Notes: a model not told the origin generated them from the letters alone. 64,000 bases of DNA from an uncultured Selenomonadales bacterium (GCA_900315345.1 OMYP01000005.1:62001-126000), one strand, 5' to 3'. Numbered from the stretch's first letter, positions 44,802-53,142 are shown. A program made the numbers and translations.

Positions 44802-45137
44802 TTATCCCTGGGTAACCACGCGGATATTGGTAACACCAAACGCTTTGGAAATGGCAGGTATAGCATCCCGCAGAATGAAAGTACGGTGCAGTTCGCTTTC
44901 CGCTACGATCAGGCAGCGTTCACCAGCTACGTTGATGTTGTGGATACGGCTGATAAGGCGCTCGAATTCTGCGTCTCCCAGTTCTTCGCGCAGCACTTTC
45001 AGGCCCGGCATCAATTGGGGTTTTTCTTTGGCGAACCGTTTTTCAATAGGCGAAAAAGGAACGGTAACTACACGGGCATCCCGGGCAACAACAAAATTCT
45101 CCTCATTTTCGCCCGGCACTACTAAATCTGGTCTCAT
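44802..45137 (-). CDS. conserved small protein of unknown function
   Basis: 111 residues from ATG 45137, selected because AGGAGG lies 8 bp upstream; a longer 45179 start lacks a ribosome site. No signal peptide or membrane span. The second half (FERLISRIHNINVAGERCLI through KAFGVTNIRVVTQ) has a helix-strand-strand-helix-strand pattern that loosely recalls the DnaA N-terminal domain, but similarity is weak and no function is claimed. Flanked by tRNA-Pro downstream and the repeat-rich zinc-ribbon gene upstream. Confidence 0.7.
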   Translation of the reverse strand: MRPDLVVPGENEENFVVARDARVVTVPFSPIEKRFAKEKPQLMPGLKVLREELGDAEFERLISRIHNINVAGERCLIVAESELHRTFILRDAIPAISKAFGVTNIRVVTQG

Positions 45138-45353
45138 TTTAACATCCTCCTCATATTTACAGGAATCGCCGGCAAGCAAATTTCCTAATTATTTGTTTAC
45201 ACCAAAAGAAATCTGGCGCATAACTATTATAAGTAATTACAGCTTAAACGTCAAGGAAGTGAAATGTAAAGAAAACAACGCTTTCAAAGTGGGATTAAAC
45301 TTTGCACTTCAGCCAAAGAAAGCAGCACATTATTTATAAAACGTGCACAGTAC

Positions 45354-45393
45354 ATAAAAAATTACCGGAAGTCAGATTAGATCTAACTTCCGG
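45354..45393 (-). terminator. terminator of the repeat-rich zinc-ribbon gene
   Basis: CCGGAAGT (45365-45372) pairs with ACTTCCGG (45386-45393). The minus strand continues TAATTTTTTATG. The rest of the 45138-45489 gap is AT-rich and shows no gene. Confidence 0.75.
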
Positions 45394-45489
45394 CATTTCG
45401 ATACATTTATTGTTTTTTACAGCCGCAGCAAAGCGCCACGGTCACGACCGGGATTTATCGCGCCCCTGCAACAATTATGTCCGTAAAAA

Positions 45490-46821
45490 TTACGGTTTCG
45501 GTGCCCCGCAGCTCTGGCAGAAAGCCCCGTCATTAGGAGCTCCGCAGTTGGGGCAGAACCACTGGCCCATGCCCGGCTTCTGCATGCCCTGCTGGGGATA
45601 ACCCTGCTGAGGCATTCCCTGACCCGGGTATCCCTGTTGCTGGGGGTAACCCTGCTGAGGCATCCCCTGACCAGGATACATCTGCTGCTGCATGCCCTGC
45701 TGGGGATAGCCCTGCTGCATTCCCTGACCGGGATACATCTGCTGCTGCATGCCCTGCTGGGGATAGCCCTGCTGCATTCCCTGACCGGGATACATCTGTT
45801 GTTGCATGCCCTGCTGGGGATAGCCCTGCTGCATTCCCTGACCGGGATACATCTGCTGCTGCATGCCCTGCTGTGGATAGCCCTGCTGCATGCCCTGGCC
45901 CGGGTACATCTGCTGCTGCATCCCCTGTTGCATGCCCATACCGGCAGCGCCCATTCCGGCAACGCCGCCTACGGTTCCCATACCGTTACCCATGCCCATG
46001 CCGGCATTAGGTATAGGCGCACCCGGATTACGCATCTGCAGTAAAGAGACACGGATGTCTTCGGCGATTGCCATGTTCTTCTGGTATTCCGGCGGATACA
46101 TACCGGCCTGTCCTGCATTGGCAGCCATGCCGGCCTGCTGCAGGCCGTTGATCACCGCCCCCAGAATGCCGGCCGCGTTCATGGCACCGTTAGTATTCAT
46201 ATTTCCGTTGAAGCCAAAGCCGGTTCCTGCCCGGTTACCTGTATAACCGCCCATTCCCCTTGCCTGGAGATAGTCATACCGGATCCATACGCTGCTGCTG
46301 TTCACCTTTACCCGCATGCGGTTGAAATACGGATGGTTCACATCGATATTCACATAAAAATCATAGGAGAAGTCATACCTGGGCGGGGTGTAAGAAACGC
46401 TTCTTCCGTTCTCGTCCTTGGTACGAAGTTCATGCTTTGATTCATTAATATCCACCGATACATTGGTAATGGCAGAAGCATCCACTACATCCGGATTCGC
46501 GTCCATCAGGTTGCTGCTGGAAGTGACCATGAACTTCCGGTTCATCTCATCCAGATAAACTTTTGTGGAACTGCCGATGGTCCGGGTAGCCTGGAAGCGC
46601 TGTACAGCCTGTTTATTCTGTTCCCGGTACTGCATCTGCTCTTTAATCTGTTCAGGAGTAGATTTTTTACGGGTCTCCGTAGGGAACCAGGGAGACAACT
46701 TTTCCGCGCAATTATTACACAGATTGCCGCCGTTGGCCAATTCTTTCCGCTCCAGCATACCCATTTCGGCGCCGCAGACAGAGCACTGTTTCTTGCTTAT
46801 CAAACTGTCAAAGAATCCCAT
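45490..46821 (-). CDS. DUF4428 zinc-binding protein with Gln/Met repeat and C-terminal zinc ribbon
   Basis: 443 residues. N-terminal DUF4428-like zinc site with CSVCG and CNNC (about 9-40). Residues 60-200 form a beta-rich domain ([20 protein letters not shown], then [15 protein letters not shown]). A Gly/Met/Asn-rich region leads to four perfect-length 19-residue repeats plus a partial fifth ([19 protein letters not shown]). The C-terminus is a zinc ribbon, [22 protein letters not shown]. No signal peptide or membrane span, so cytoplasmic. The architecture resembles bacterial proteins annotated as zinc-ribbon or virion-core-like, of unknown role. It is divergent from a second zinc-ribbon gene. 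AAAAAGGAGG precedes the ATG. Confidence 0.8.
   Translation of the reverse strand: MGFFDSLISKKQCSVCGAEMGMLERKELANGGNLCNNCAEKLSPWFPTETRKKSTPEQIKEQMQYREQNKQAVQRFQATRTIGSSTKVYLDEMNRKFMVTSSSNLMDANPDVVDASAITNVSVDINESKHELRTKDENGRSVSYTPPRYDFSYDFYVNIDVNHPYFNRMRVKVNSSSVWIRYDYLQARGMGGYTGNRAGTGFGFNGNMNTNGAMNAAGILGAVINGLQQAGMAANAGQAGMYPPEYQKNMAIAEDIRVSLLQMRNPGAPIPNAGMGMGNGMGTVGGVAGMGAAGMGMQQGMQQQMYPGQGMQQGYPQQGMQQQMYPGQGMQQGYPQQGMQQQMYPGQGMQQGYPQQGMQQQMYPGQGMQQGYPQQGMQQQMYPGQGMPQQGYPQQQGYPGQGMPQQGYPQQGMQKPGMGQWFCPNCGAPNDGAFCQSCGAPKP
45676..45930. repeat. 57-bp in-frame tandem repeat
   Basis: Four complete 57-bp units start at 45676, 45733, 45790 and 45847, and a fifth degenerate unit begins near 45904. 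Units differ by only a few bases. Each encodes 19 residues rich in Gln, Met, Pro and Gly. High identity suggests recent unit duplication and likely copy-number variation between strains. Confidence 0.9.
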
Positions 46822-46868
46822 GTTTGACCTCCTTTTTATTATAAATTTAATAACATTTTATTTTGTGT

Positions 46869-46897
46869 TCCGGCGACTGTAAAAATAATCCGGCGAC
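46869..46897. promoter_or_regulatory. 20-bp spaced direct repeat TCCGGCGAC
   Basis: TCCGGCGAC at 46869-46877 and again at 46889-46897, start to start 20 bp (two helical turns). It lies just downstream of the predicted start of the minus-strand transcript, between divergent zinc-ribbon genes. Possible operator. Confidence 0.4.
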
Positions 46898-46911
46898 ACC
46901 TTTCTATATTT

Positions 46912-46940
46912 ATTATAGAGAATCTAAATATGAATGTCAA
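46912..46940 (-). promoter_or_regulatory. consensus promoter of the repeat-rich zinc-ribbon gene
   Basis: TTGACA (46935-46940), 17-bp spacer, TATAAT (46912-46917) on the minus strand, with a leader of about 85 nt. Confidence 0.8.
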
Positions 46941-47035
46941 AGACAGATTTCAATAACTTTTCAGATTTCTTTTTGATTAATAAATGATATAATAACTTGG
47001 AAACGGAAACAATAAAGTGAAAAGGAGACAACCTC

Positions 47036-47851
47036 TTGGAAATATATAATCTGAAATGCCCCAACTGCGGCGCCACATTATCTACCGACGTAAAAAACAA
47101 TCGCGCCAAATGCGAGTATTGCGGCAACGAATTCGTAATTTCCGATGGTTCAGATACTGCTGTAAAACAGCCGGATGATAAAGACAATGTAAAAACAACT
47201 GATAACAACGGGCAGGGCGAATCGGAACATGAGCCCCTTAAACCGGTTTCCGCTGCCGGTCCTGAAAAGAAGAAACGCTCCCGTATACAGGATTTCCTGA
47301 TCGTCTTTTGTATTATCGCTGCCGGTCTGGCCCTGTCCCTTATGTTTGACAAAGAAAGACCGCAGGATATCGTGCCCGCAACCGACCTTCACCGCTTCTT
47401 TATGGAGCTGGATCCAAACAGCACACCCTCACAGGCAGAAGCTTTGGCAAAAAAGCACAACCTGCATTTTTTCAAAATAGAAAAAGCCGTCAATACAGCG
47501 GATACAAATACGTTGTATTACAAAATCGCCAAAACCAACGAAACGGCCCTGAATAAAAAGGGAGAACACGGGGAGACTGTAGAGATCGAATTTGATGCAA
47601 CGAGAAACAATACCCTTATGTGGGCGGTTTATTCCGACCCGGAACACATTGTAAGCCGCGCTATCCTGTTCCGATACGGTACCTATTACAGCCTTTCGGC
47701 CGATGAAAATCACCAAAAAGATGTTAGTGGCTATTACTTCTACAACAATTCCCTTCGCAGTAATCCCGACAGCAAAAACACGGGACTTCCCTATCTGAAG
47801 TGTGCAGATGCGAAAGAAGCGTTAAAGAAGATTTACACTTACAAAAAATAG
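47036..47851 (+). CDS. zinc-ribbon membrane protein of unknown function
   Basis: 271 residues from TTG 47036; AAAGGAG lies 8 bp upstream. N-terminal zinc ribbon with CPNCG and CEYCG (residues 8-30), a charged linker, one membrane span (about 85-105, DFLIVFCIIAAGLALSLMF), then a C-terminal domain of about 160 residues (VPATDLHRFFMELDPNSTPS) facing outward. This topology puts the ribbon in the cytoplasm. The extracytoplasmic domain is not recognised. Divergent from the other zinc-ribbon gene, so a shared function is possible but unproven. Confidence 0.8.
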   Translation: MEIYNLKCPNCGATLSTDVKNNRAKCEYCGNEFVISDGSDTAVKQPDDKDNVKTTDNNGQGESEHEPLKPVSAAGPEKKKRSRIQDFLIVFCIIAAGLALSLMFDKERPQDIVPATDLHRFFMELDPNSTPSQAEALAKKHNLHFFKIEKAVNTADTNTLYYKIAKTNETALNKKGEHGETVEIEFDATRNNTLMWAVYSDPEHIVSRAILFRYGTYYSLSADENHQKDVSGYYFYNNSLRSNPDSKNTGLPYLKCADAKEALKKIYTYKK

Positions 47852-47962
47852 TTTTCCTAAAGAAGCTCCAAATTATTATTCTTTAGTCAGTTGATTCGTT
47901 ATTCGAGAATTGACTGCCGTACCTCTGAAGAAATCTTCAACATCGAAAACCGTAAAAAAGTT

Positions 47963-47998
47963 AAGGCGCTCAGACAAAAAGTCATGAGCGCCTTTTTC
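47963..47998. terminator. bidirectional terminator
   Basis: AAGGCGCT (47963-47970) pairs with AGCGCCTT (47987-47994), followed by a T-run. It serves the plus-strand zinc-ribbon gene and overlaps the stop of the converging hydrolase gene. Confidence 0.8.
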
Positions 47999-49046
47999 AT
48001 TCTTCACGCAATATGCGCATGGTCTCTTCGTAATCTTCCCGGGCTTCCGGGAAAAATACCGTAGTACAGTAACAATGGGGCATATCAGCTGCCATCTTCA
48101 GATGATGCTTCACTCCCGCTTTTGTCAGCAGCTCATCATAGGCCCCGGCCTTGGCTGACAGTACCTCCGATGTACCGTAATAGATCCATGTTTCCGGCAA
48201 TCCCGACAGATCAGCTCCGTCGCAGGTCTGCATCCATTGGGGAATATCCCGGCGACCATGGGAAAGGAGGGGCTGTATCGTCTTCATGTACCGGGCCGAA
48301 AGCATCACATCCTCATCATTCAGGGATTCCATCTCTTTCCACTCCTCTTCTGTGGAAGGAATCCCCCCCGGCGAGATCAGCACCAGCTTCTCCGGCATGG
48401 GAAGCTGGTTTTTCATTTCATTCAGGTACGCTCCCAACAGCAACAGCAGCGCGCCCCCCGAAGAATAACCGTACCAGCGTACGTCGCAGTACTCCCTGCG
48501 CATTGCGCTGTAAACTTCATACAACATGCGCACACTGTCCCGGATAGTGTACTCATCGCACAGAGGATAATAGGGAAACCATACATCCGCTCCCGTATTT
48601 TCGGCCATCTTTTTGGCAAATCCCACAAACATCCTGGGAGGCGCCAGTAAAAGCCCGCCTCCGTAAACACATAAAACAGCCCGTTTTGGTTTTTCTTTTT
48701 GGCAAATTGCCAGACAGTGGAATTCTGAGACAGCATTTCCGACAGCCAACGGAGAGGTTTCGACATCCCTTTTTCTTTCATCAGGAAGGAATGAATCGCC
48801 CGCCTCCTTCGCTGACGTACCATTCCCTGTCACGGTCAACGATCTTTCATTTCCCACACCATCAGGATTCTGTAACTGAACCTTACGATCCCGGTATAAA
48901 AATTTGCCGTCCTTAGGCAGATAAAAATGATTCAGTTTGTTACGCCTGCGGATCTGTTTCAGCATTTTATCTTCAGGCAGTCCGGTGATCCGTTTACTGC
49001 CGGACAGGCGTACCAAAAGCTTTGTGATGATAAACTGAAGGCTCAT
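47997..49046 (-). CDS. alpha/beta hydrolase, HSL-like esterase fold
   Basis: 349 residues; AGGAAGG lies 8 bp before the ATG. Alpha/beta-hydrolase fold-3 type: oxyanion-hole segment VYGGGLLLAP (about 128-137, in place of the usual HGGG), nucleophile elbow GYSSGG with Ser195, and a C-terminal His in MPHCYCTT. An Asp acid is expected in the LSGLPETWIYYGTSEVLS region but is not evident as in classical members. Cytoplasmic; the substrate is probably a short-chain ester. It is 17 bp after a MaoC-type hydratase gene, so probably the same operon. Confidence 0.82.
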   Translation of the reverse strand: MSLQFIITKLLVRLSGSKRITGLPEDKMLKQIRRRNKLNHFYLPKDGKFLYRDRKVQLQNPDGVGNERSLTVTGNGTSAKEAGDSFLPDERKRDVETSPLAVGNAVSEFHCLAICQKEKPKRAVLCVYGGGLLLAPPRMFVGFAKKMAENTGADVWFPYYPLCDEYTIRDSVRMLYEVYSAMRREYCDVRWYGYSSGGALLLLLGAYLNEMKNQLPMPEKLVLISPGGIPSTEEEWKEMESLNDEDVMLSARYMKTIQPLLSHGRRDIPQWMQTCDGADLSGLPETWIYYGTSEVLSAKAGAYDELLTKAGVKHHLKMAADMPHCYCTTVFFPEAREDYEETMRILREE

Positions 49047-49063
49047 GTCCCATTCCTTCCTGG

Positions 49064-49483
49064 CTACTGGGAAATGGTGACTGCAGCCTGTCCCTTGATC
49101 ACTTTTTCCTGTCTGGAATTTTCACAGAACATCCGTATCTGGATATTCTTCCTGTGTTCGTCTCCCTCCACGGGTACAACATTGATTATTTTTGCCTCAA
49201 CAGAGACAGCGTCTCCCGGACGGACCGGGGCCATAAAGCTGACTTCGATTTTTCCGCTTTCCAGCCATTCCCTGCCAAAGGTCCGGACAAGCAGTTCCTG
49301 GATAAAGGCCACGCCCAGCATACCATGGGCAATCGTACCCTCATACCGCGTTGTTTTTGCGAATTCCGGATCCACATGAAGCGGATTGTGATCTTCTGCC
49401 GCGTCCGCATAACGGCAGATCATTTCCTGTGTAACAAATTTAGCCGGCAACGTAAATACATCGCCTTTGTTAATTTCTTTCAT
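49064..49483 (-). CDS. MaoC-type (R)-enoyl-CoA hydratase, catalytic half
   Basis: 139 residues, hot-dog fold. The catalytic Asp/His hydratase motif is intact: ADAAEDHNPLHVDPEFAKTT (residues about 26-45). GTIAHGMLGVAF and VSFMAPVRPGDAVSVEAKI are typical. Adds water to trans-2-enoyl-CoA to give (R)-3-hydroxyacyl-CoA. The neighbour upstream on the strand (49565-49954) is a hot-dog protein without this motif, so the two may form a heterodimer like mycobacterial HadAB. The hydrolase gene follows by 17 bp. Confidence 0.88.
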   Translation of the reverse strand: MKEINKGDVFTLPAKFVTQEMICRYADAAEDHNPLHVDPEFAKTTRYEGTIAHGMLGVAFIQELLVRTFGREWLESGKIEVSFMAPVRPGDAVSVEAKIINVVPVEGDEHRKNIQIRMFCENSRQEKVIKGQAAVTISQ

Positions 49484-49504
49484 AACACTTTCCCCGTTTC
49501 AATG

Positions 49505-49550
49505 TTAGGAAACACTGACCCAACCGGCAAGGCTTCCTGTATAATCAGTT
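49505..49550. repeat. degenerate copy of the palindromic repeat (copy D)
   Basis: GTTAGGAAACACTGA matches the reverse complement of the right arm of copy A. The partner arm is decayed (TATAATCAG). It lies between the two MaoC-fold genes. Tentative. Confidence 0.35.
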
Positions 49551-49564
49551 TGCAGTTTTCTTCA

Positions 49565-49954
49565 TCATGCAGGCAGGATAATTGTAATTTCACTGACAAC
49601 AGCCAGTTCTCCGTCTTTATTGAATGCTTCTACCTGCTGCACCACAAATTTTAACCCGCGCTTTTCCATTTTTTCTTTTACCTGGCCCCGCAACGTCAGG
49701 GTTTCACCCCAATGGACTGGTTTCAGATAACGGAACCCCTGCTTGGCATGAACCGTACCGTCTTCCAACGTCTCCCCTGTCAGTGCTTCCCAACGGGTAT
49801 ATACCGCCGCGTAGGCAGGGGGCACAAACCTTTCTTCCGCATACAGGGTCGTATCATCTTCCACTGCCGCCAGATACGCCTTTACTTCTTCTTCTGTAAT
49901 CGTGATTTGTTTTTCCGGGTATGGTACACCTACCTGAACTTCTGCAAATTTCAT
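49565..49954 (-). CDS. MaoC-like/FAS1-type dehydratase domain protein, non-catalytic half
   Basis: 129 residues from ATG 49954 (MKFAEVQVG); GTG at 49972 or 49966 would add a few residues and AGGA precedes the first. Hot-dog fold with the N-terminal MaoC-like signature: AVEDDTTLYAEERFVPPAYAA, then GFRYLKPVHWGETL. The catalytic His of the hydratase motif is absent (LYAE instead of LHxD), as in HadA/HadC-type partner subunits. Most likely the substrate-binding subunit for the MaoC protein encoded next. Confidence 0.8.
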   Translation of the reverse strand: MKFAEVQVGVPYPEKQITITEEEVKAYLAAVEDDTTLYAEERFVPPAYAAVYTRWEALTGETLEDGTVHAKQGFRYLKPVHWGETLTLRGQVKEKMEKRGLKFVVQQVEAFNKDGELAVVSEITIILPA

Positions 49955-50043
49955 AATTCCATTCACTTCCACCCAGTTCCTGAGAGGATTATCCTTTCAT
50001 CCGGTACGTTCCGGTAATTTTGAGCCCGTTCTTATTATAAATG

Positions 50044-50904
50044 CTACACCAGATTCGTTCCCTTTTCCGTTTGTTTTTTTTCCCGTTCTTCCATCCGCTT
50101 TTTCACATCGTCGGCAAAATCCGCGGCGGCCTCCAGTCCTTCCTGTATCCCTTCCCGGATCTGCCGCCTTGTCTCTGCCATGGCGTTCAGCACATCCTGT
50201 ATCTGGTGGGATTCCGAAATCCCCGTCTTGCACCATATGGCAAAATGTTCACAGTTGTTTGTAAGAAGGTTATAACTTGTTTCCCCGATCCGTTCCCGGG
50301 CCCGGATCACGGTTTCCTCCGGCGTATATAAATGGTAATTGCTGATCTTCAGAACATCCCACAGGGTCCGGGCGGTTTCCGGATGGGCAAACTTTTTACG
50401 GAATTCCGAAAAAGGAACTTCTTCTGTAGGCCGCCCGTACAATTTGGGAAACTCACAGATACTGTAGACGAGACTTCCGTTCAGAAATTCCGCCATCGGT
50501 GCCTGATGGACACAGATTTTATAATGATCGTTGGGATCAATATCATAATGGATGACCTTACCATCCCCTACATACACCCCGTAATGCTCAAAACCGATCC
50601 GGTGCACACAGATGATATCCCCATAGTCCGGTTCCTCCAGCAGACCCGGATCCGTTTCCAGGTCCAAAGCCTGCCGCACATTGCTGGAAAGTTTATTGGC
50701 AGCAATGAACACATTGTTGACCCGGCTTCCAATCTCATCCCGAAATTCATTTATTCTGTTTTCAATCTGTTCCTGGATAGTGACTATGCCCTCGTCCTCA
50801 TTTTGCACATCGCGTTCATCCTGCGGTTGGCGGGTTTCCCTTTCCTCCCCGTCAATCTGTGCAAATAACGAAGCCTGCCGTTTATCCCTTGTTTCCTCAG
50901 ACAT
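50044..50904 (-). CDS. LRAT/NlpC-P60-fold protein with helical ends
   Basis: 286 residues from ATG 50904 (GGAG close upstream; a TTG at 50940 would add 12). No signal peptide. Residues 1-80 are charged and partly coiled. About 93-225 form an LRAT domain: DIICVHRIGFEHYGVYVGDG (first His about 107) and NCEHFAIWC with the nucleophilic Cys218. The C-terminal about 50 residues are helical and highly charged. LRAT-fold enzymes transfer acyl groups from phospholipids or act as thiol hydrolases. The bacterial substrate is unknown. Confidence 0.8.
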   Translation of the reverse strand: MSEETRDKRQASLFAQIDGEERETRQPQDERDVQNEDEGIVTIQEQIENRINEFRDEIGSRVNNVFIAANKLSSNVRQALDLETDPGLLEEPDYGDIICVHRIGFEHYGVYVGDGKVIHYDIDPNDHYKICVHQAPMAEFLNGSLVYSICEFPKLYGRPTEEVPFSEFRKKFAHPETARTLWDVLKISNYHLYTPEETVIRARERIGETSYNLLTNNCEHFAIWCKTGISESHQIQDVLNAMAETRRQIREGIQEGLEAAADFADDVKKRMEEREKKQTEKGTNLV

Positions 50905-50998
50905 ATGCTCCGGGAATCCCTTTCCTTCCTGTCGTATCAAAGATCCACACCTTGATGCTTCCCAACTTTTTATCAGATTTCAGCAACTAAAATTTGTA

Positions 50999-51379
50999 TT
51001 ACGCTTCCGCGATGACTTCGATCTCCACCAGACCGTCTTTGGGCAATGCAGCTATTTGCACGGCGGAACGTGCGGGACAGTCTGCTTTGAAAAATTCGGA
51101 ATATACCTTGTTCATGGCCGCAAAATCTTTAATGTCTTTTAAAAATACCGTGGTCTTAACTACTTTTTCCAAACCGGATCCGGCAGCTTCCAGCACACTC
51201 TTCACATTAGTCAGGGACTGGCGGGTCTGCTCCTCTATACCGCCCTCCGCAAATTCACCGGTAGCCGGAACCAGCCCCAATTGTCCGGATGCAAATACAA
51301 ATCCGTTGGCTTTGATAGCCTGGGAGTAGGGTCCGATTGCTCCCGGCGCATTTTTCGTAGCGATTACTTCTTTTGCCAT
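50999..51379 (-). CDS. ridA: RidA family 2-iminobutanoate/2-iminopropanoate deaminase
   Basis: 126 residues; AGGAGG before the ATG. Hydrolyses reactive enamine/imine intermediates of PLP enzymes such as threonine dehydratase. Start AKEVIATKNAPGAIGPYSQA, core FASGQLGLVPATGE and CPARSAVQIAALPKDGLVEIE (with the substrate Arg) are diagnostic. Cytosolic trimer in the family. Single gene. Confidence 0.95.
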   Translation of the reverse strand: MAKEVIATKNAPGAIGPYSQAIKANGFVFASGQLGLVPATGEFAEGGIEEQTRQSLTNVKSVLEAAGSGLEKVVKTTVFLKDIKDFAAMNKVYSEFFKADCPARSAVQIAALPKDGLVEIEVIAEA

Positions 51380-51556
51380 ATCTATTTCCTCCTGTAAATT
51401 ATTTTTATGACTATATTATGACTATATAAAGTACAAACTATTTTATAAAAACATTATAACCTAAGCAGATGCTTTCTACAACTTCGACAAATATTTTAAT
51501 CCGGACGCACCTTTGTCATAAGAAACGCAGGCATCCCTGACAGGTATACTGCATAA

Positions 51557-51856
51557 CTACCGTCTGCATTGTGCCACTTCCGCCATCTTAGCCATAACTG
51601 TATCCCGCAGGTCCAGAAAATCATAGATTCCGTCTTCCGACAGCACGCCCCGTTTTAAATCCCGGGGCAGCTTTCCCGCCTCATCGTCTTCAAAATCTTT
51701 TTTCCACAGGCCCTCTGTATAATAAGCCTCCAGTTCACAAATTTTTTCCTGCAGCGCCTTATAGCGTTCCACTTCCCGATTTAACCCCATCAGGCTCGCT
51801 GTAGCTTCATCCAGGATTTTTTCCATTTTACGAATACGCTCTATCTGTGTTTCCAT
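51557..51856 (-). CDS. DUF4298 family protein
   Basis: 99 residues. The N-terminal half is a coiled coil (IERIRKMEKILDEATASLMG, then VERYKALQEKI), followed by LEAYYTEGLWKKDFEDDEAG and a helical end, the pattern of DUF4298. Cytoplasmic, no catalytic motif, function unknown. A palindromic repeat copy separates it from its upstream neighbour. Confidence 0.8.
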   Translation of the reverse strand: METQIERIRKMEKILDEATASLMGLNREVERYKALQEKICELEAYYTEGLWKKDFEDDEAGKLPRDLKRGVLSEDGIYDFLDLRDTVMAKMAEVAQCRR

Positions 51857-51876
51857 GAATAACTTGTCACCTCTGA

Positions 51877-51917
51877 CCTAAGGAACCACTGATTAATTCG
51901 TCATTGTTTCCCTAAAA
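51877..51917. repeat. palindromic intergenic repeat, copy C (shortened)
   Basis: The first 26 bases are identical to 22931-22956 of copy A. The interior is missing, and a short remnant of the right arm (TTGTTTCCCTAA) follows. It sits between two small minus-strand genes. Confidence 0.7.
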
Positions 51918-51927
51918 TTATTTTGTA

Positions 51928-52188
51928 TCACAAGTGATCTATCGACCCCCGTATGTGGGTGTACACCACTTTAGCCCCCTCCAGCGGCACCACAATCGGT
52001 TCCAGTTCCCGCAGGTCTTCCACCCGCCAGCCTTCGTTACGTTCTTCCAGCAGCTTCAGCGCATCGTCTAACGTTTCCGCTTCCACGATTGCAAGGGCAT
52101 CTAAGTAAAATTCATTCACCACGCAGGGTTCATTGATCATGCTGTGGCTGTGATAAGTTTTGTTATGACGCCAGATATACAGATTCAT
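51928..52188 (-). CDS. conserved small protein of unknown function
   Basis: 86 residues from ATG 52188, preceded by AAGGAGG; an earlier start at 52209 lacks a ribosome site. Begins MNLYIWRHNKTYHSHSMINE. Residues 28-60 are an alternating strand/helix segment (FYLDALAIVEAETLDDALKL). No Cys pairs, membrane span or signal peptide. Not recognised. Confidence 0.65.
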   Translation of the reverse strand: MNLYIWRHNKTYHSHSMINEPCVVNEFYLDALAIVEAETLDDALKLLEERNEGWRVEDLRELEPIVVPLEGAKVVYTHIRGSIDHL

Positions 52189-52331
52189 AACATTCCTCCT
52201 TGAAAACAATATTTCAAATATTGTTAAACGTCCGTATGTAAGTTACATTCCAATGAATCGCACCATCCGGAATGTTCCGTTCAAATATATGCAGCCCCTG
52301 ACTTGATTTAAAAAACACTTTGTAAGGTAAT

Positions 52332-52925
52332 TCATCCGATATACGTTACGGGATTCCCTTTTCGCGGCACAATGCGACGCAGAGGCAGTCCATCCGGGGA
52401 ATCAGGATAGCCTAACGCCATGCTCACATACACCGCTTCGTCATCCTTGAGGCCCAGCGTTTTCAGATACGCCACCATTGCGGGGTTCGCATTCAGCCAG
52501 TTGACCTGGTTGATCCAGCAGCTGCCCAGGTCAAGGGCATTGGCCATCAGCATCATGTTCTCCACGGCGCAGCTGCAGTCCGCCATGTTGTTCCCATAGC
52601 CGATTTTATTGGCAGCCAGTACCAGAACCGGCGCATTGTAATGAAACACATAGGTGCCCTTTTTGCTTAACTTGATAGCTGTGGCCAGGGACGCATAGGT
52701 GTCTTCGGTCAGCTCCATTTTGGCAAATTCTTCCCGGGCGATGCGGGCCAGTTCATCCAGCACTGCCTTATCCCGGATCACCATAAAGTGGGTGGTCTGG
52801 TTGTTGCCGCCGCTGGGAGCAAAGCGCCCCGCTTCGATGATCTGTTCCAGTTTTTCCTGCTCCACCGGCTTCGGCAAAAATTTCCGTGTGCTGTGACGGG
52901 TTTGAATCAGTTCCAGCGCGTCCAT
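52332..52925 (-). CDS. nitroreductase family FMN protein
   Basis: 197 residues from ATG 52925 (AAAGG 9 bp upstream); an ATG at 52934 directly abuts that site. Opens DALELIQTRHSTRKFLPKPV, the FMN-phosphate-binding Arg/Ser region, then RFAPSGGNNQTTHFMVI and a C-terminal ALGYPDSPDGLPLRR. Reduces nitro compounds or quinones with NAD(P)H in relatives. Substrate unknown. Monocistronic, with a palindromic repeat upstream. Confidence 0.9.
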   Translation of the reverse strand: MDALELIQTRHSTRKFLPKPVEQEKLEQIIEAGRFAPSGGNNQTTHFMVIRDKAVLDELARIAREEFAKMELTEDTYASLATAIKLSKKGTYVFHYNAPVLVLAANKIGYGNNMADCSCAVENMMLMANALDLGSCWINQVNWLNANPAMVAYLKTLGLKDDEAVYVSMALGYPDSPDGLPLRRIVPRKGNPVTYIG

Positions 52926-53014
52926 TCCGCTCATCCTTTCTGCAACTCATCAGCAAATTGCAAACCGCAATCCATTCCAAACAACTGCATCGAAAACATA
53001 ATCCTGCTCTCATA

Positions 53015-53091
53015 TTTAAGGGATCACCGATCAATTCGTTTGCACTCTTACTCTGTATAAACGCACAAACTCATTTAATCAGCGTTTTCTT
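53015..53091. repeat. palindromic intergenic repeat, copy B
   Basis: About 77 bp with the same architecture as copy A: left arm AAGGGATCACCGATCAATTC, right arm CTCATTTAATCAGCGTTTTC. The right arm matches copy A at 26 of 28 positions. It takes up the middle of the 52926-53252 gap, which otherwise holds only the terminator of the binding-protein gene. Confidence 0.7.
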
Positions 53092-53142
53092 TATTTTATC
53101 ATAACAACGCTGAAACAAAAATAATTACGTTCAAAATCTGCA

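Noticed and set aside
44611..45339. Plus-strand frame containing [18 protein letters not shown]
   Set aside because: This peptide is the well-known false translation of a tRNA-Pro gene; the frame also crosses a real minus-strand gene.
45676..45930. Regularly spaced repeats, considered as a CRISPR array
   Set aside because: No unique spacers; units are contiguous 57-mers in frame inside a protein gene, and no cas genes are near.
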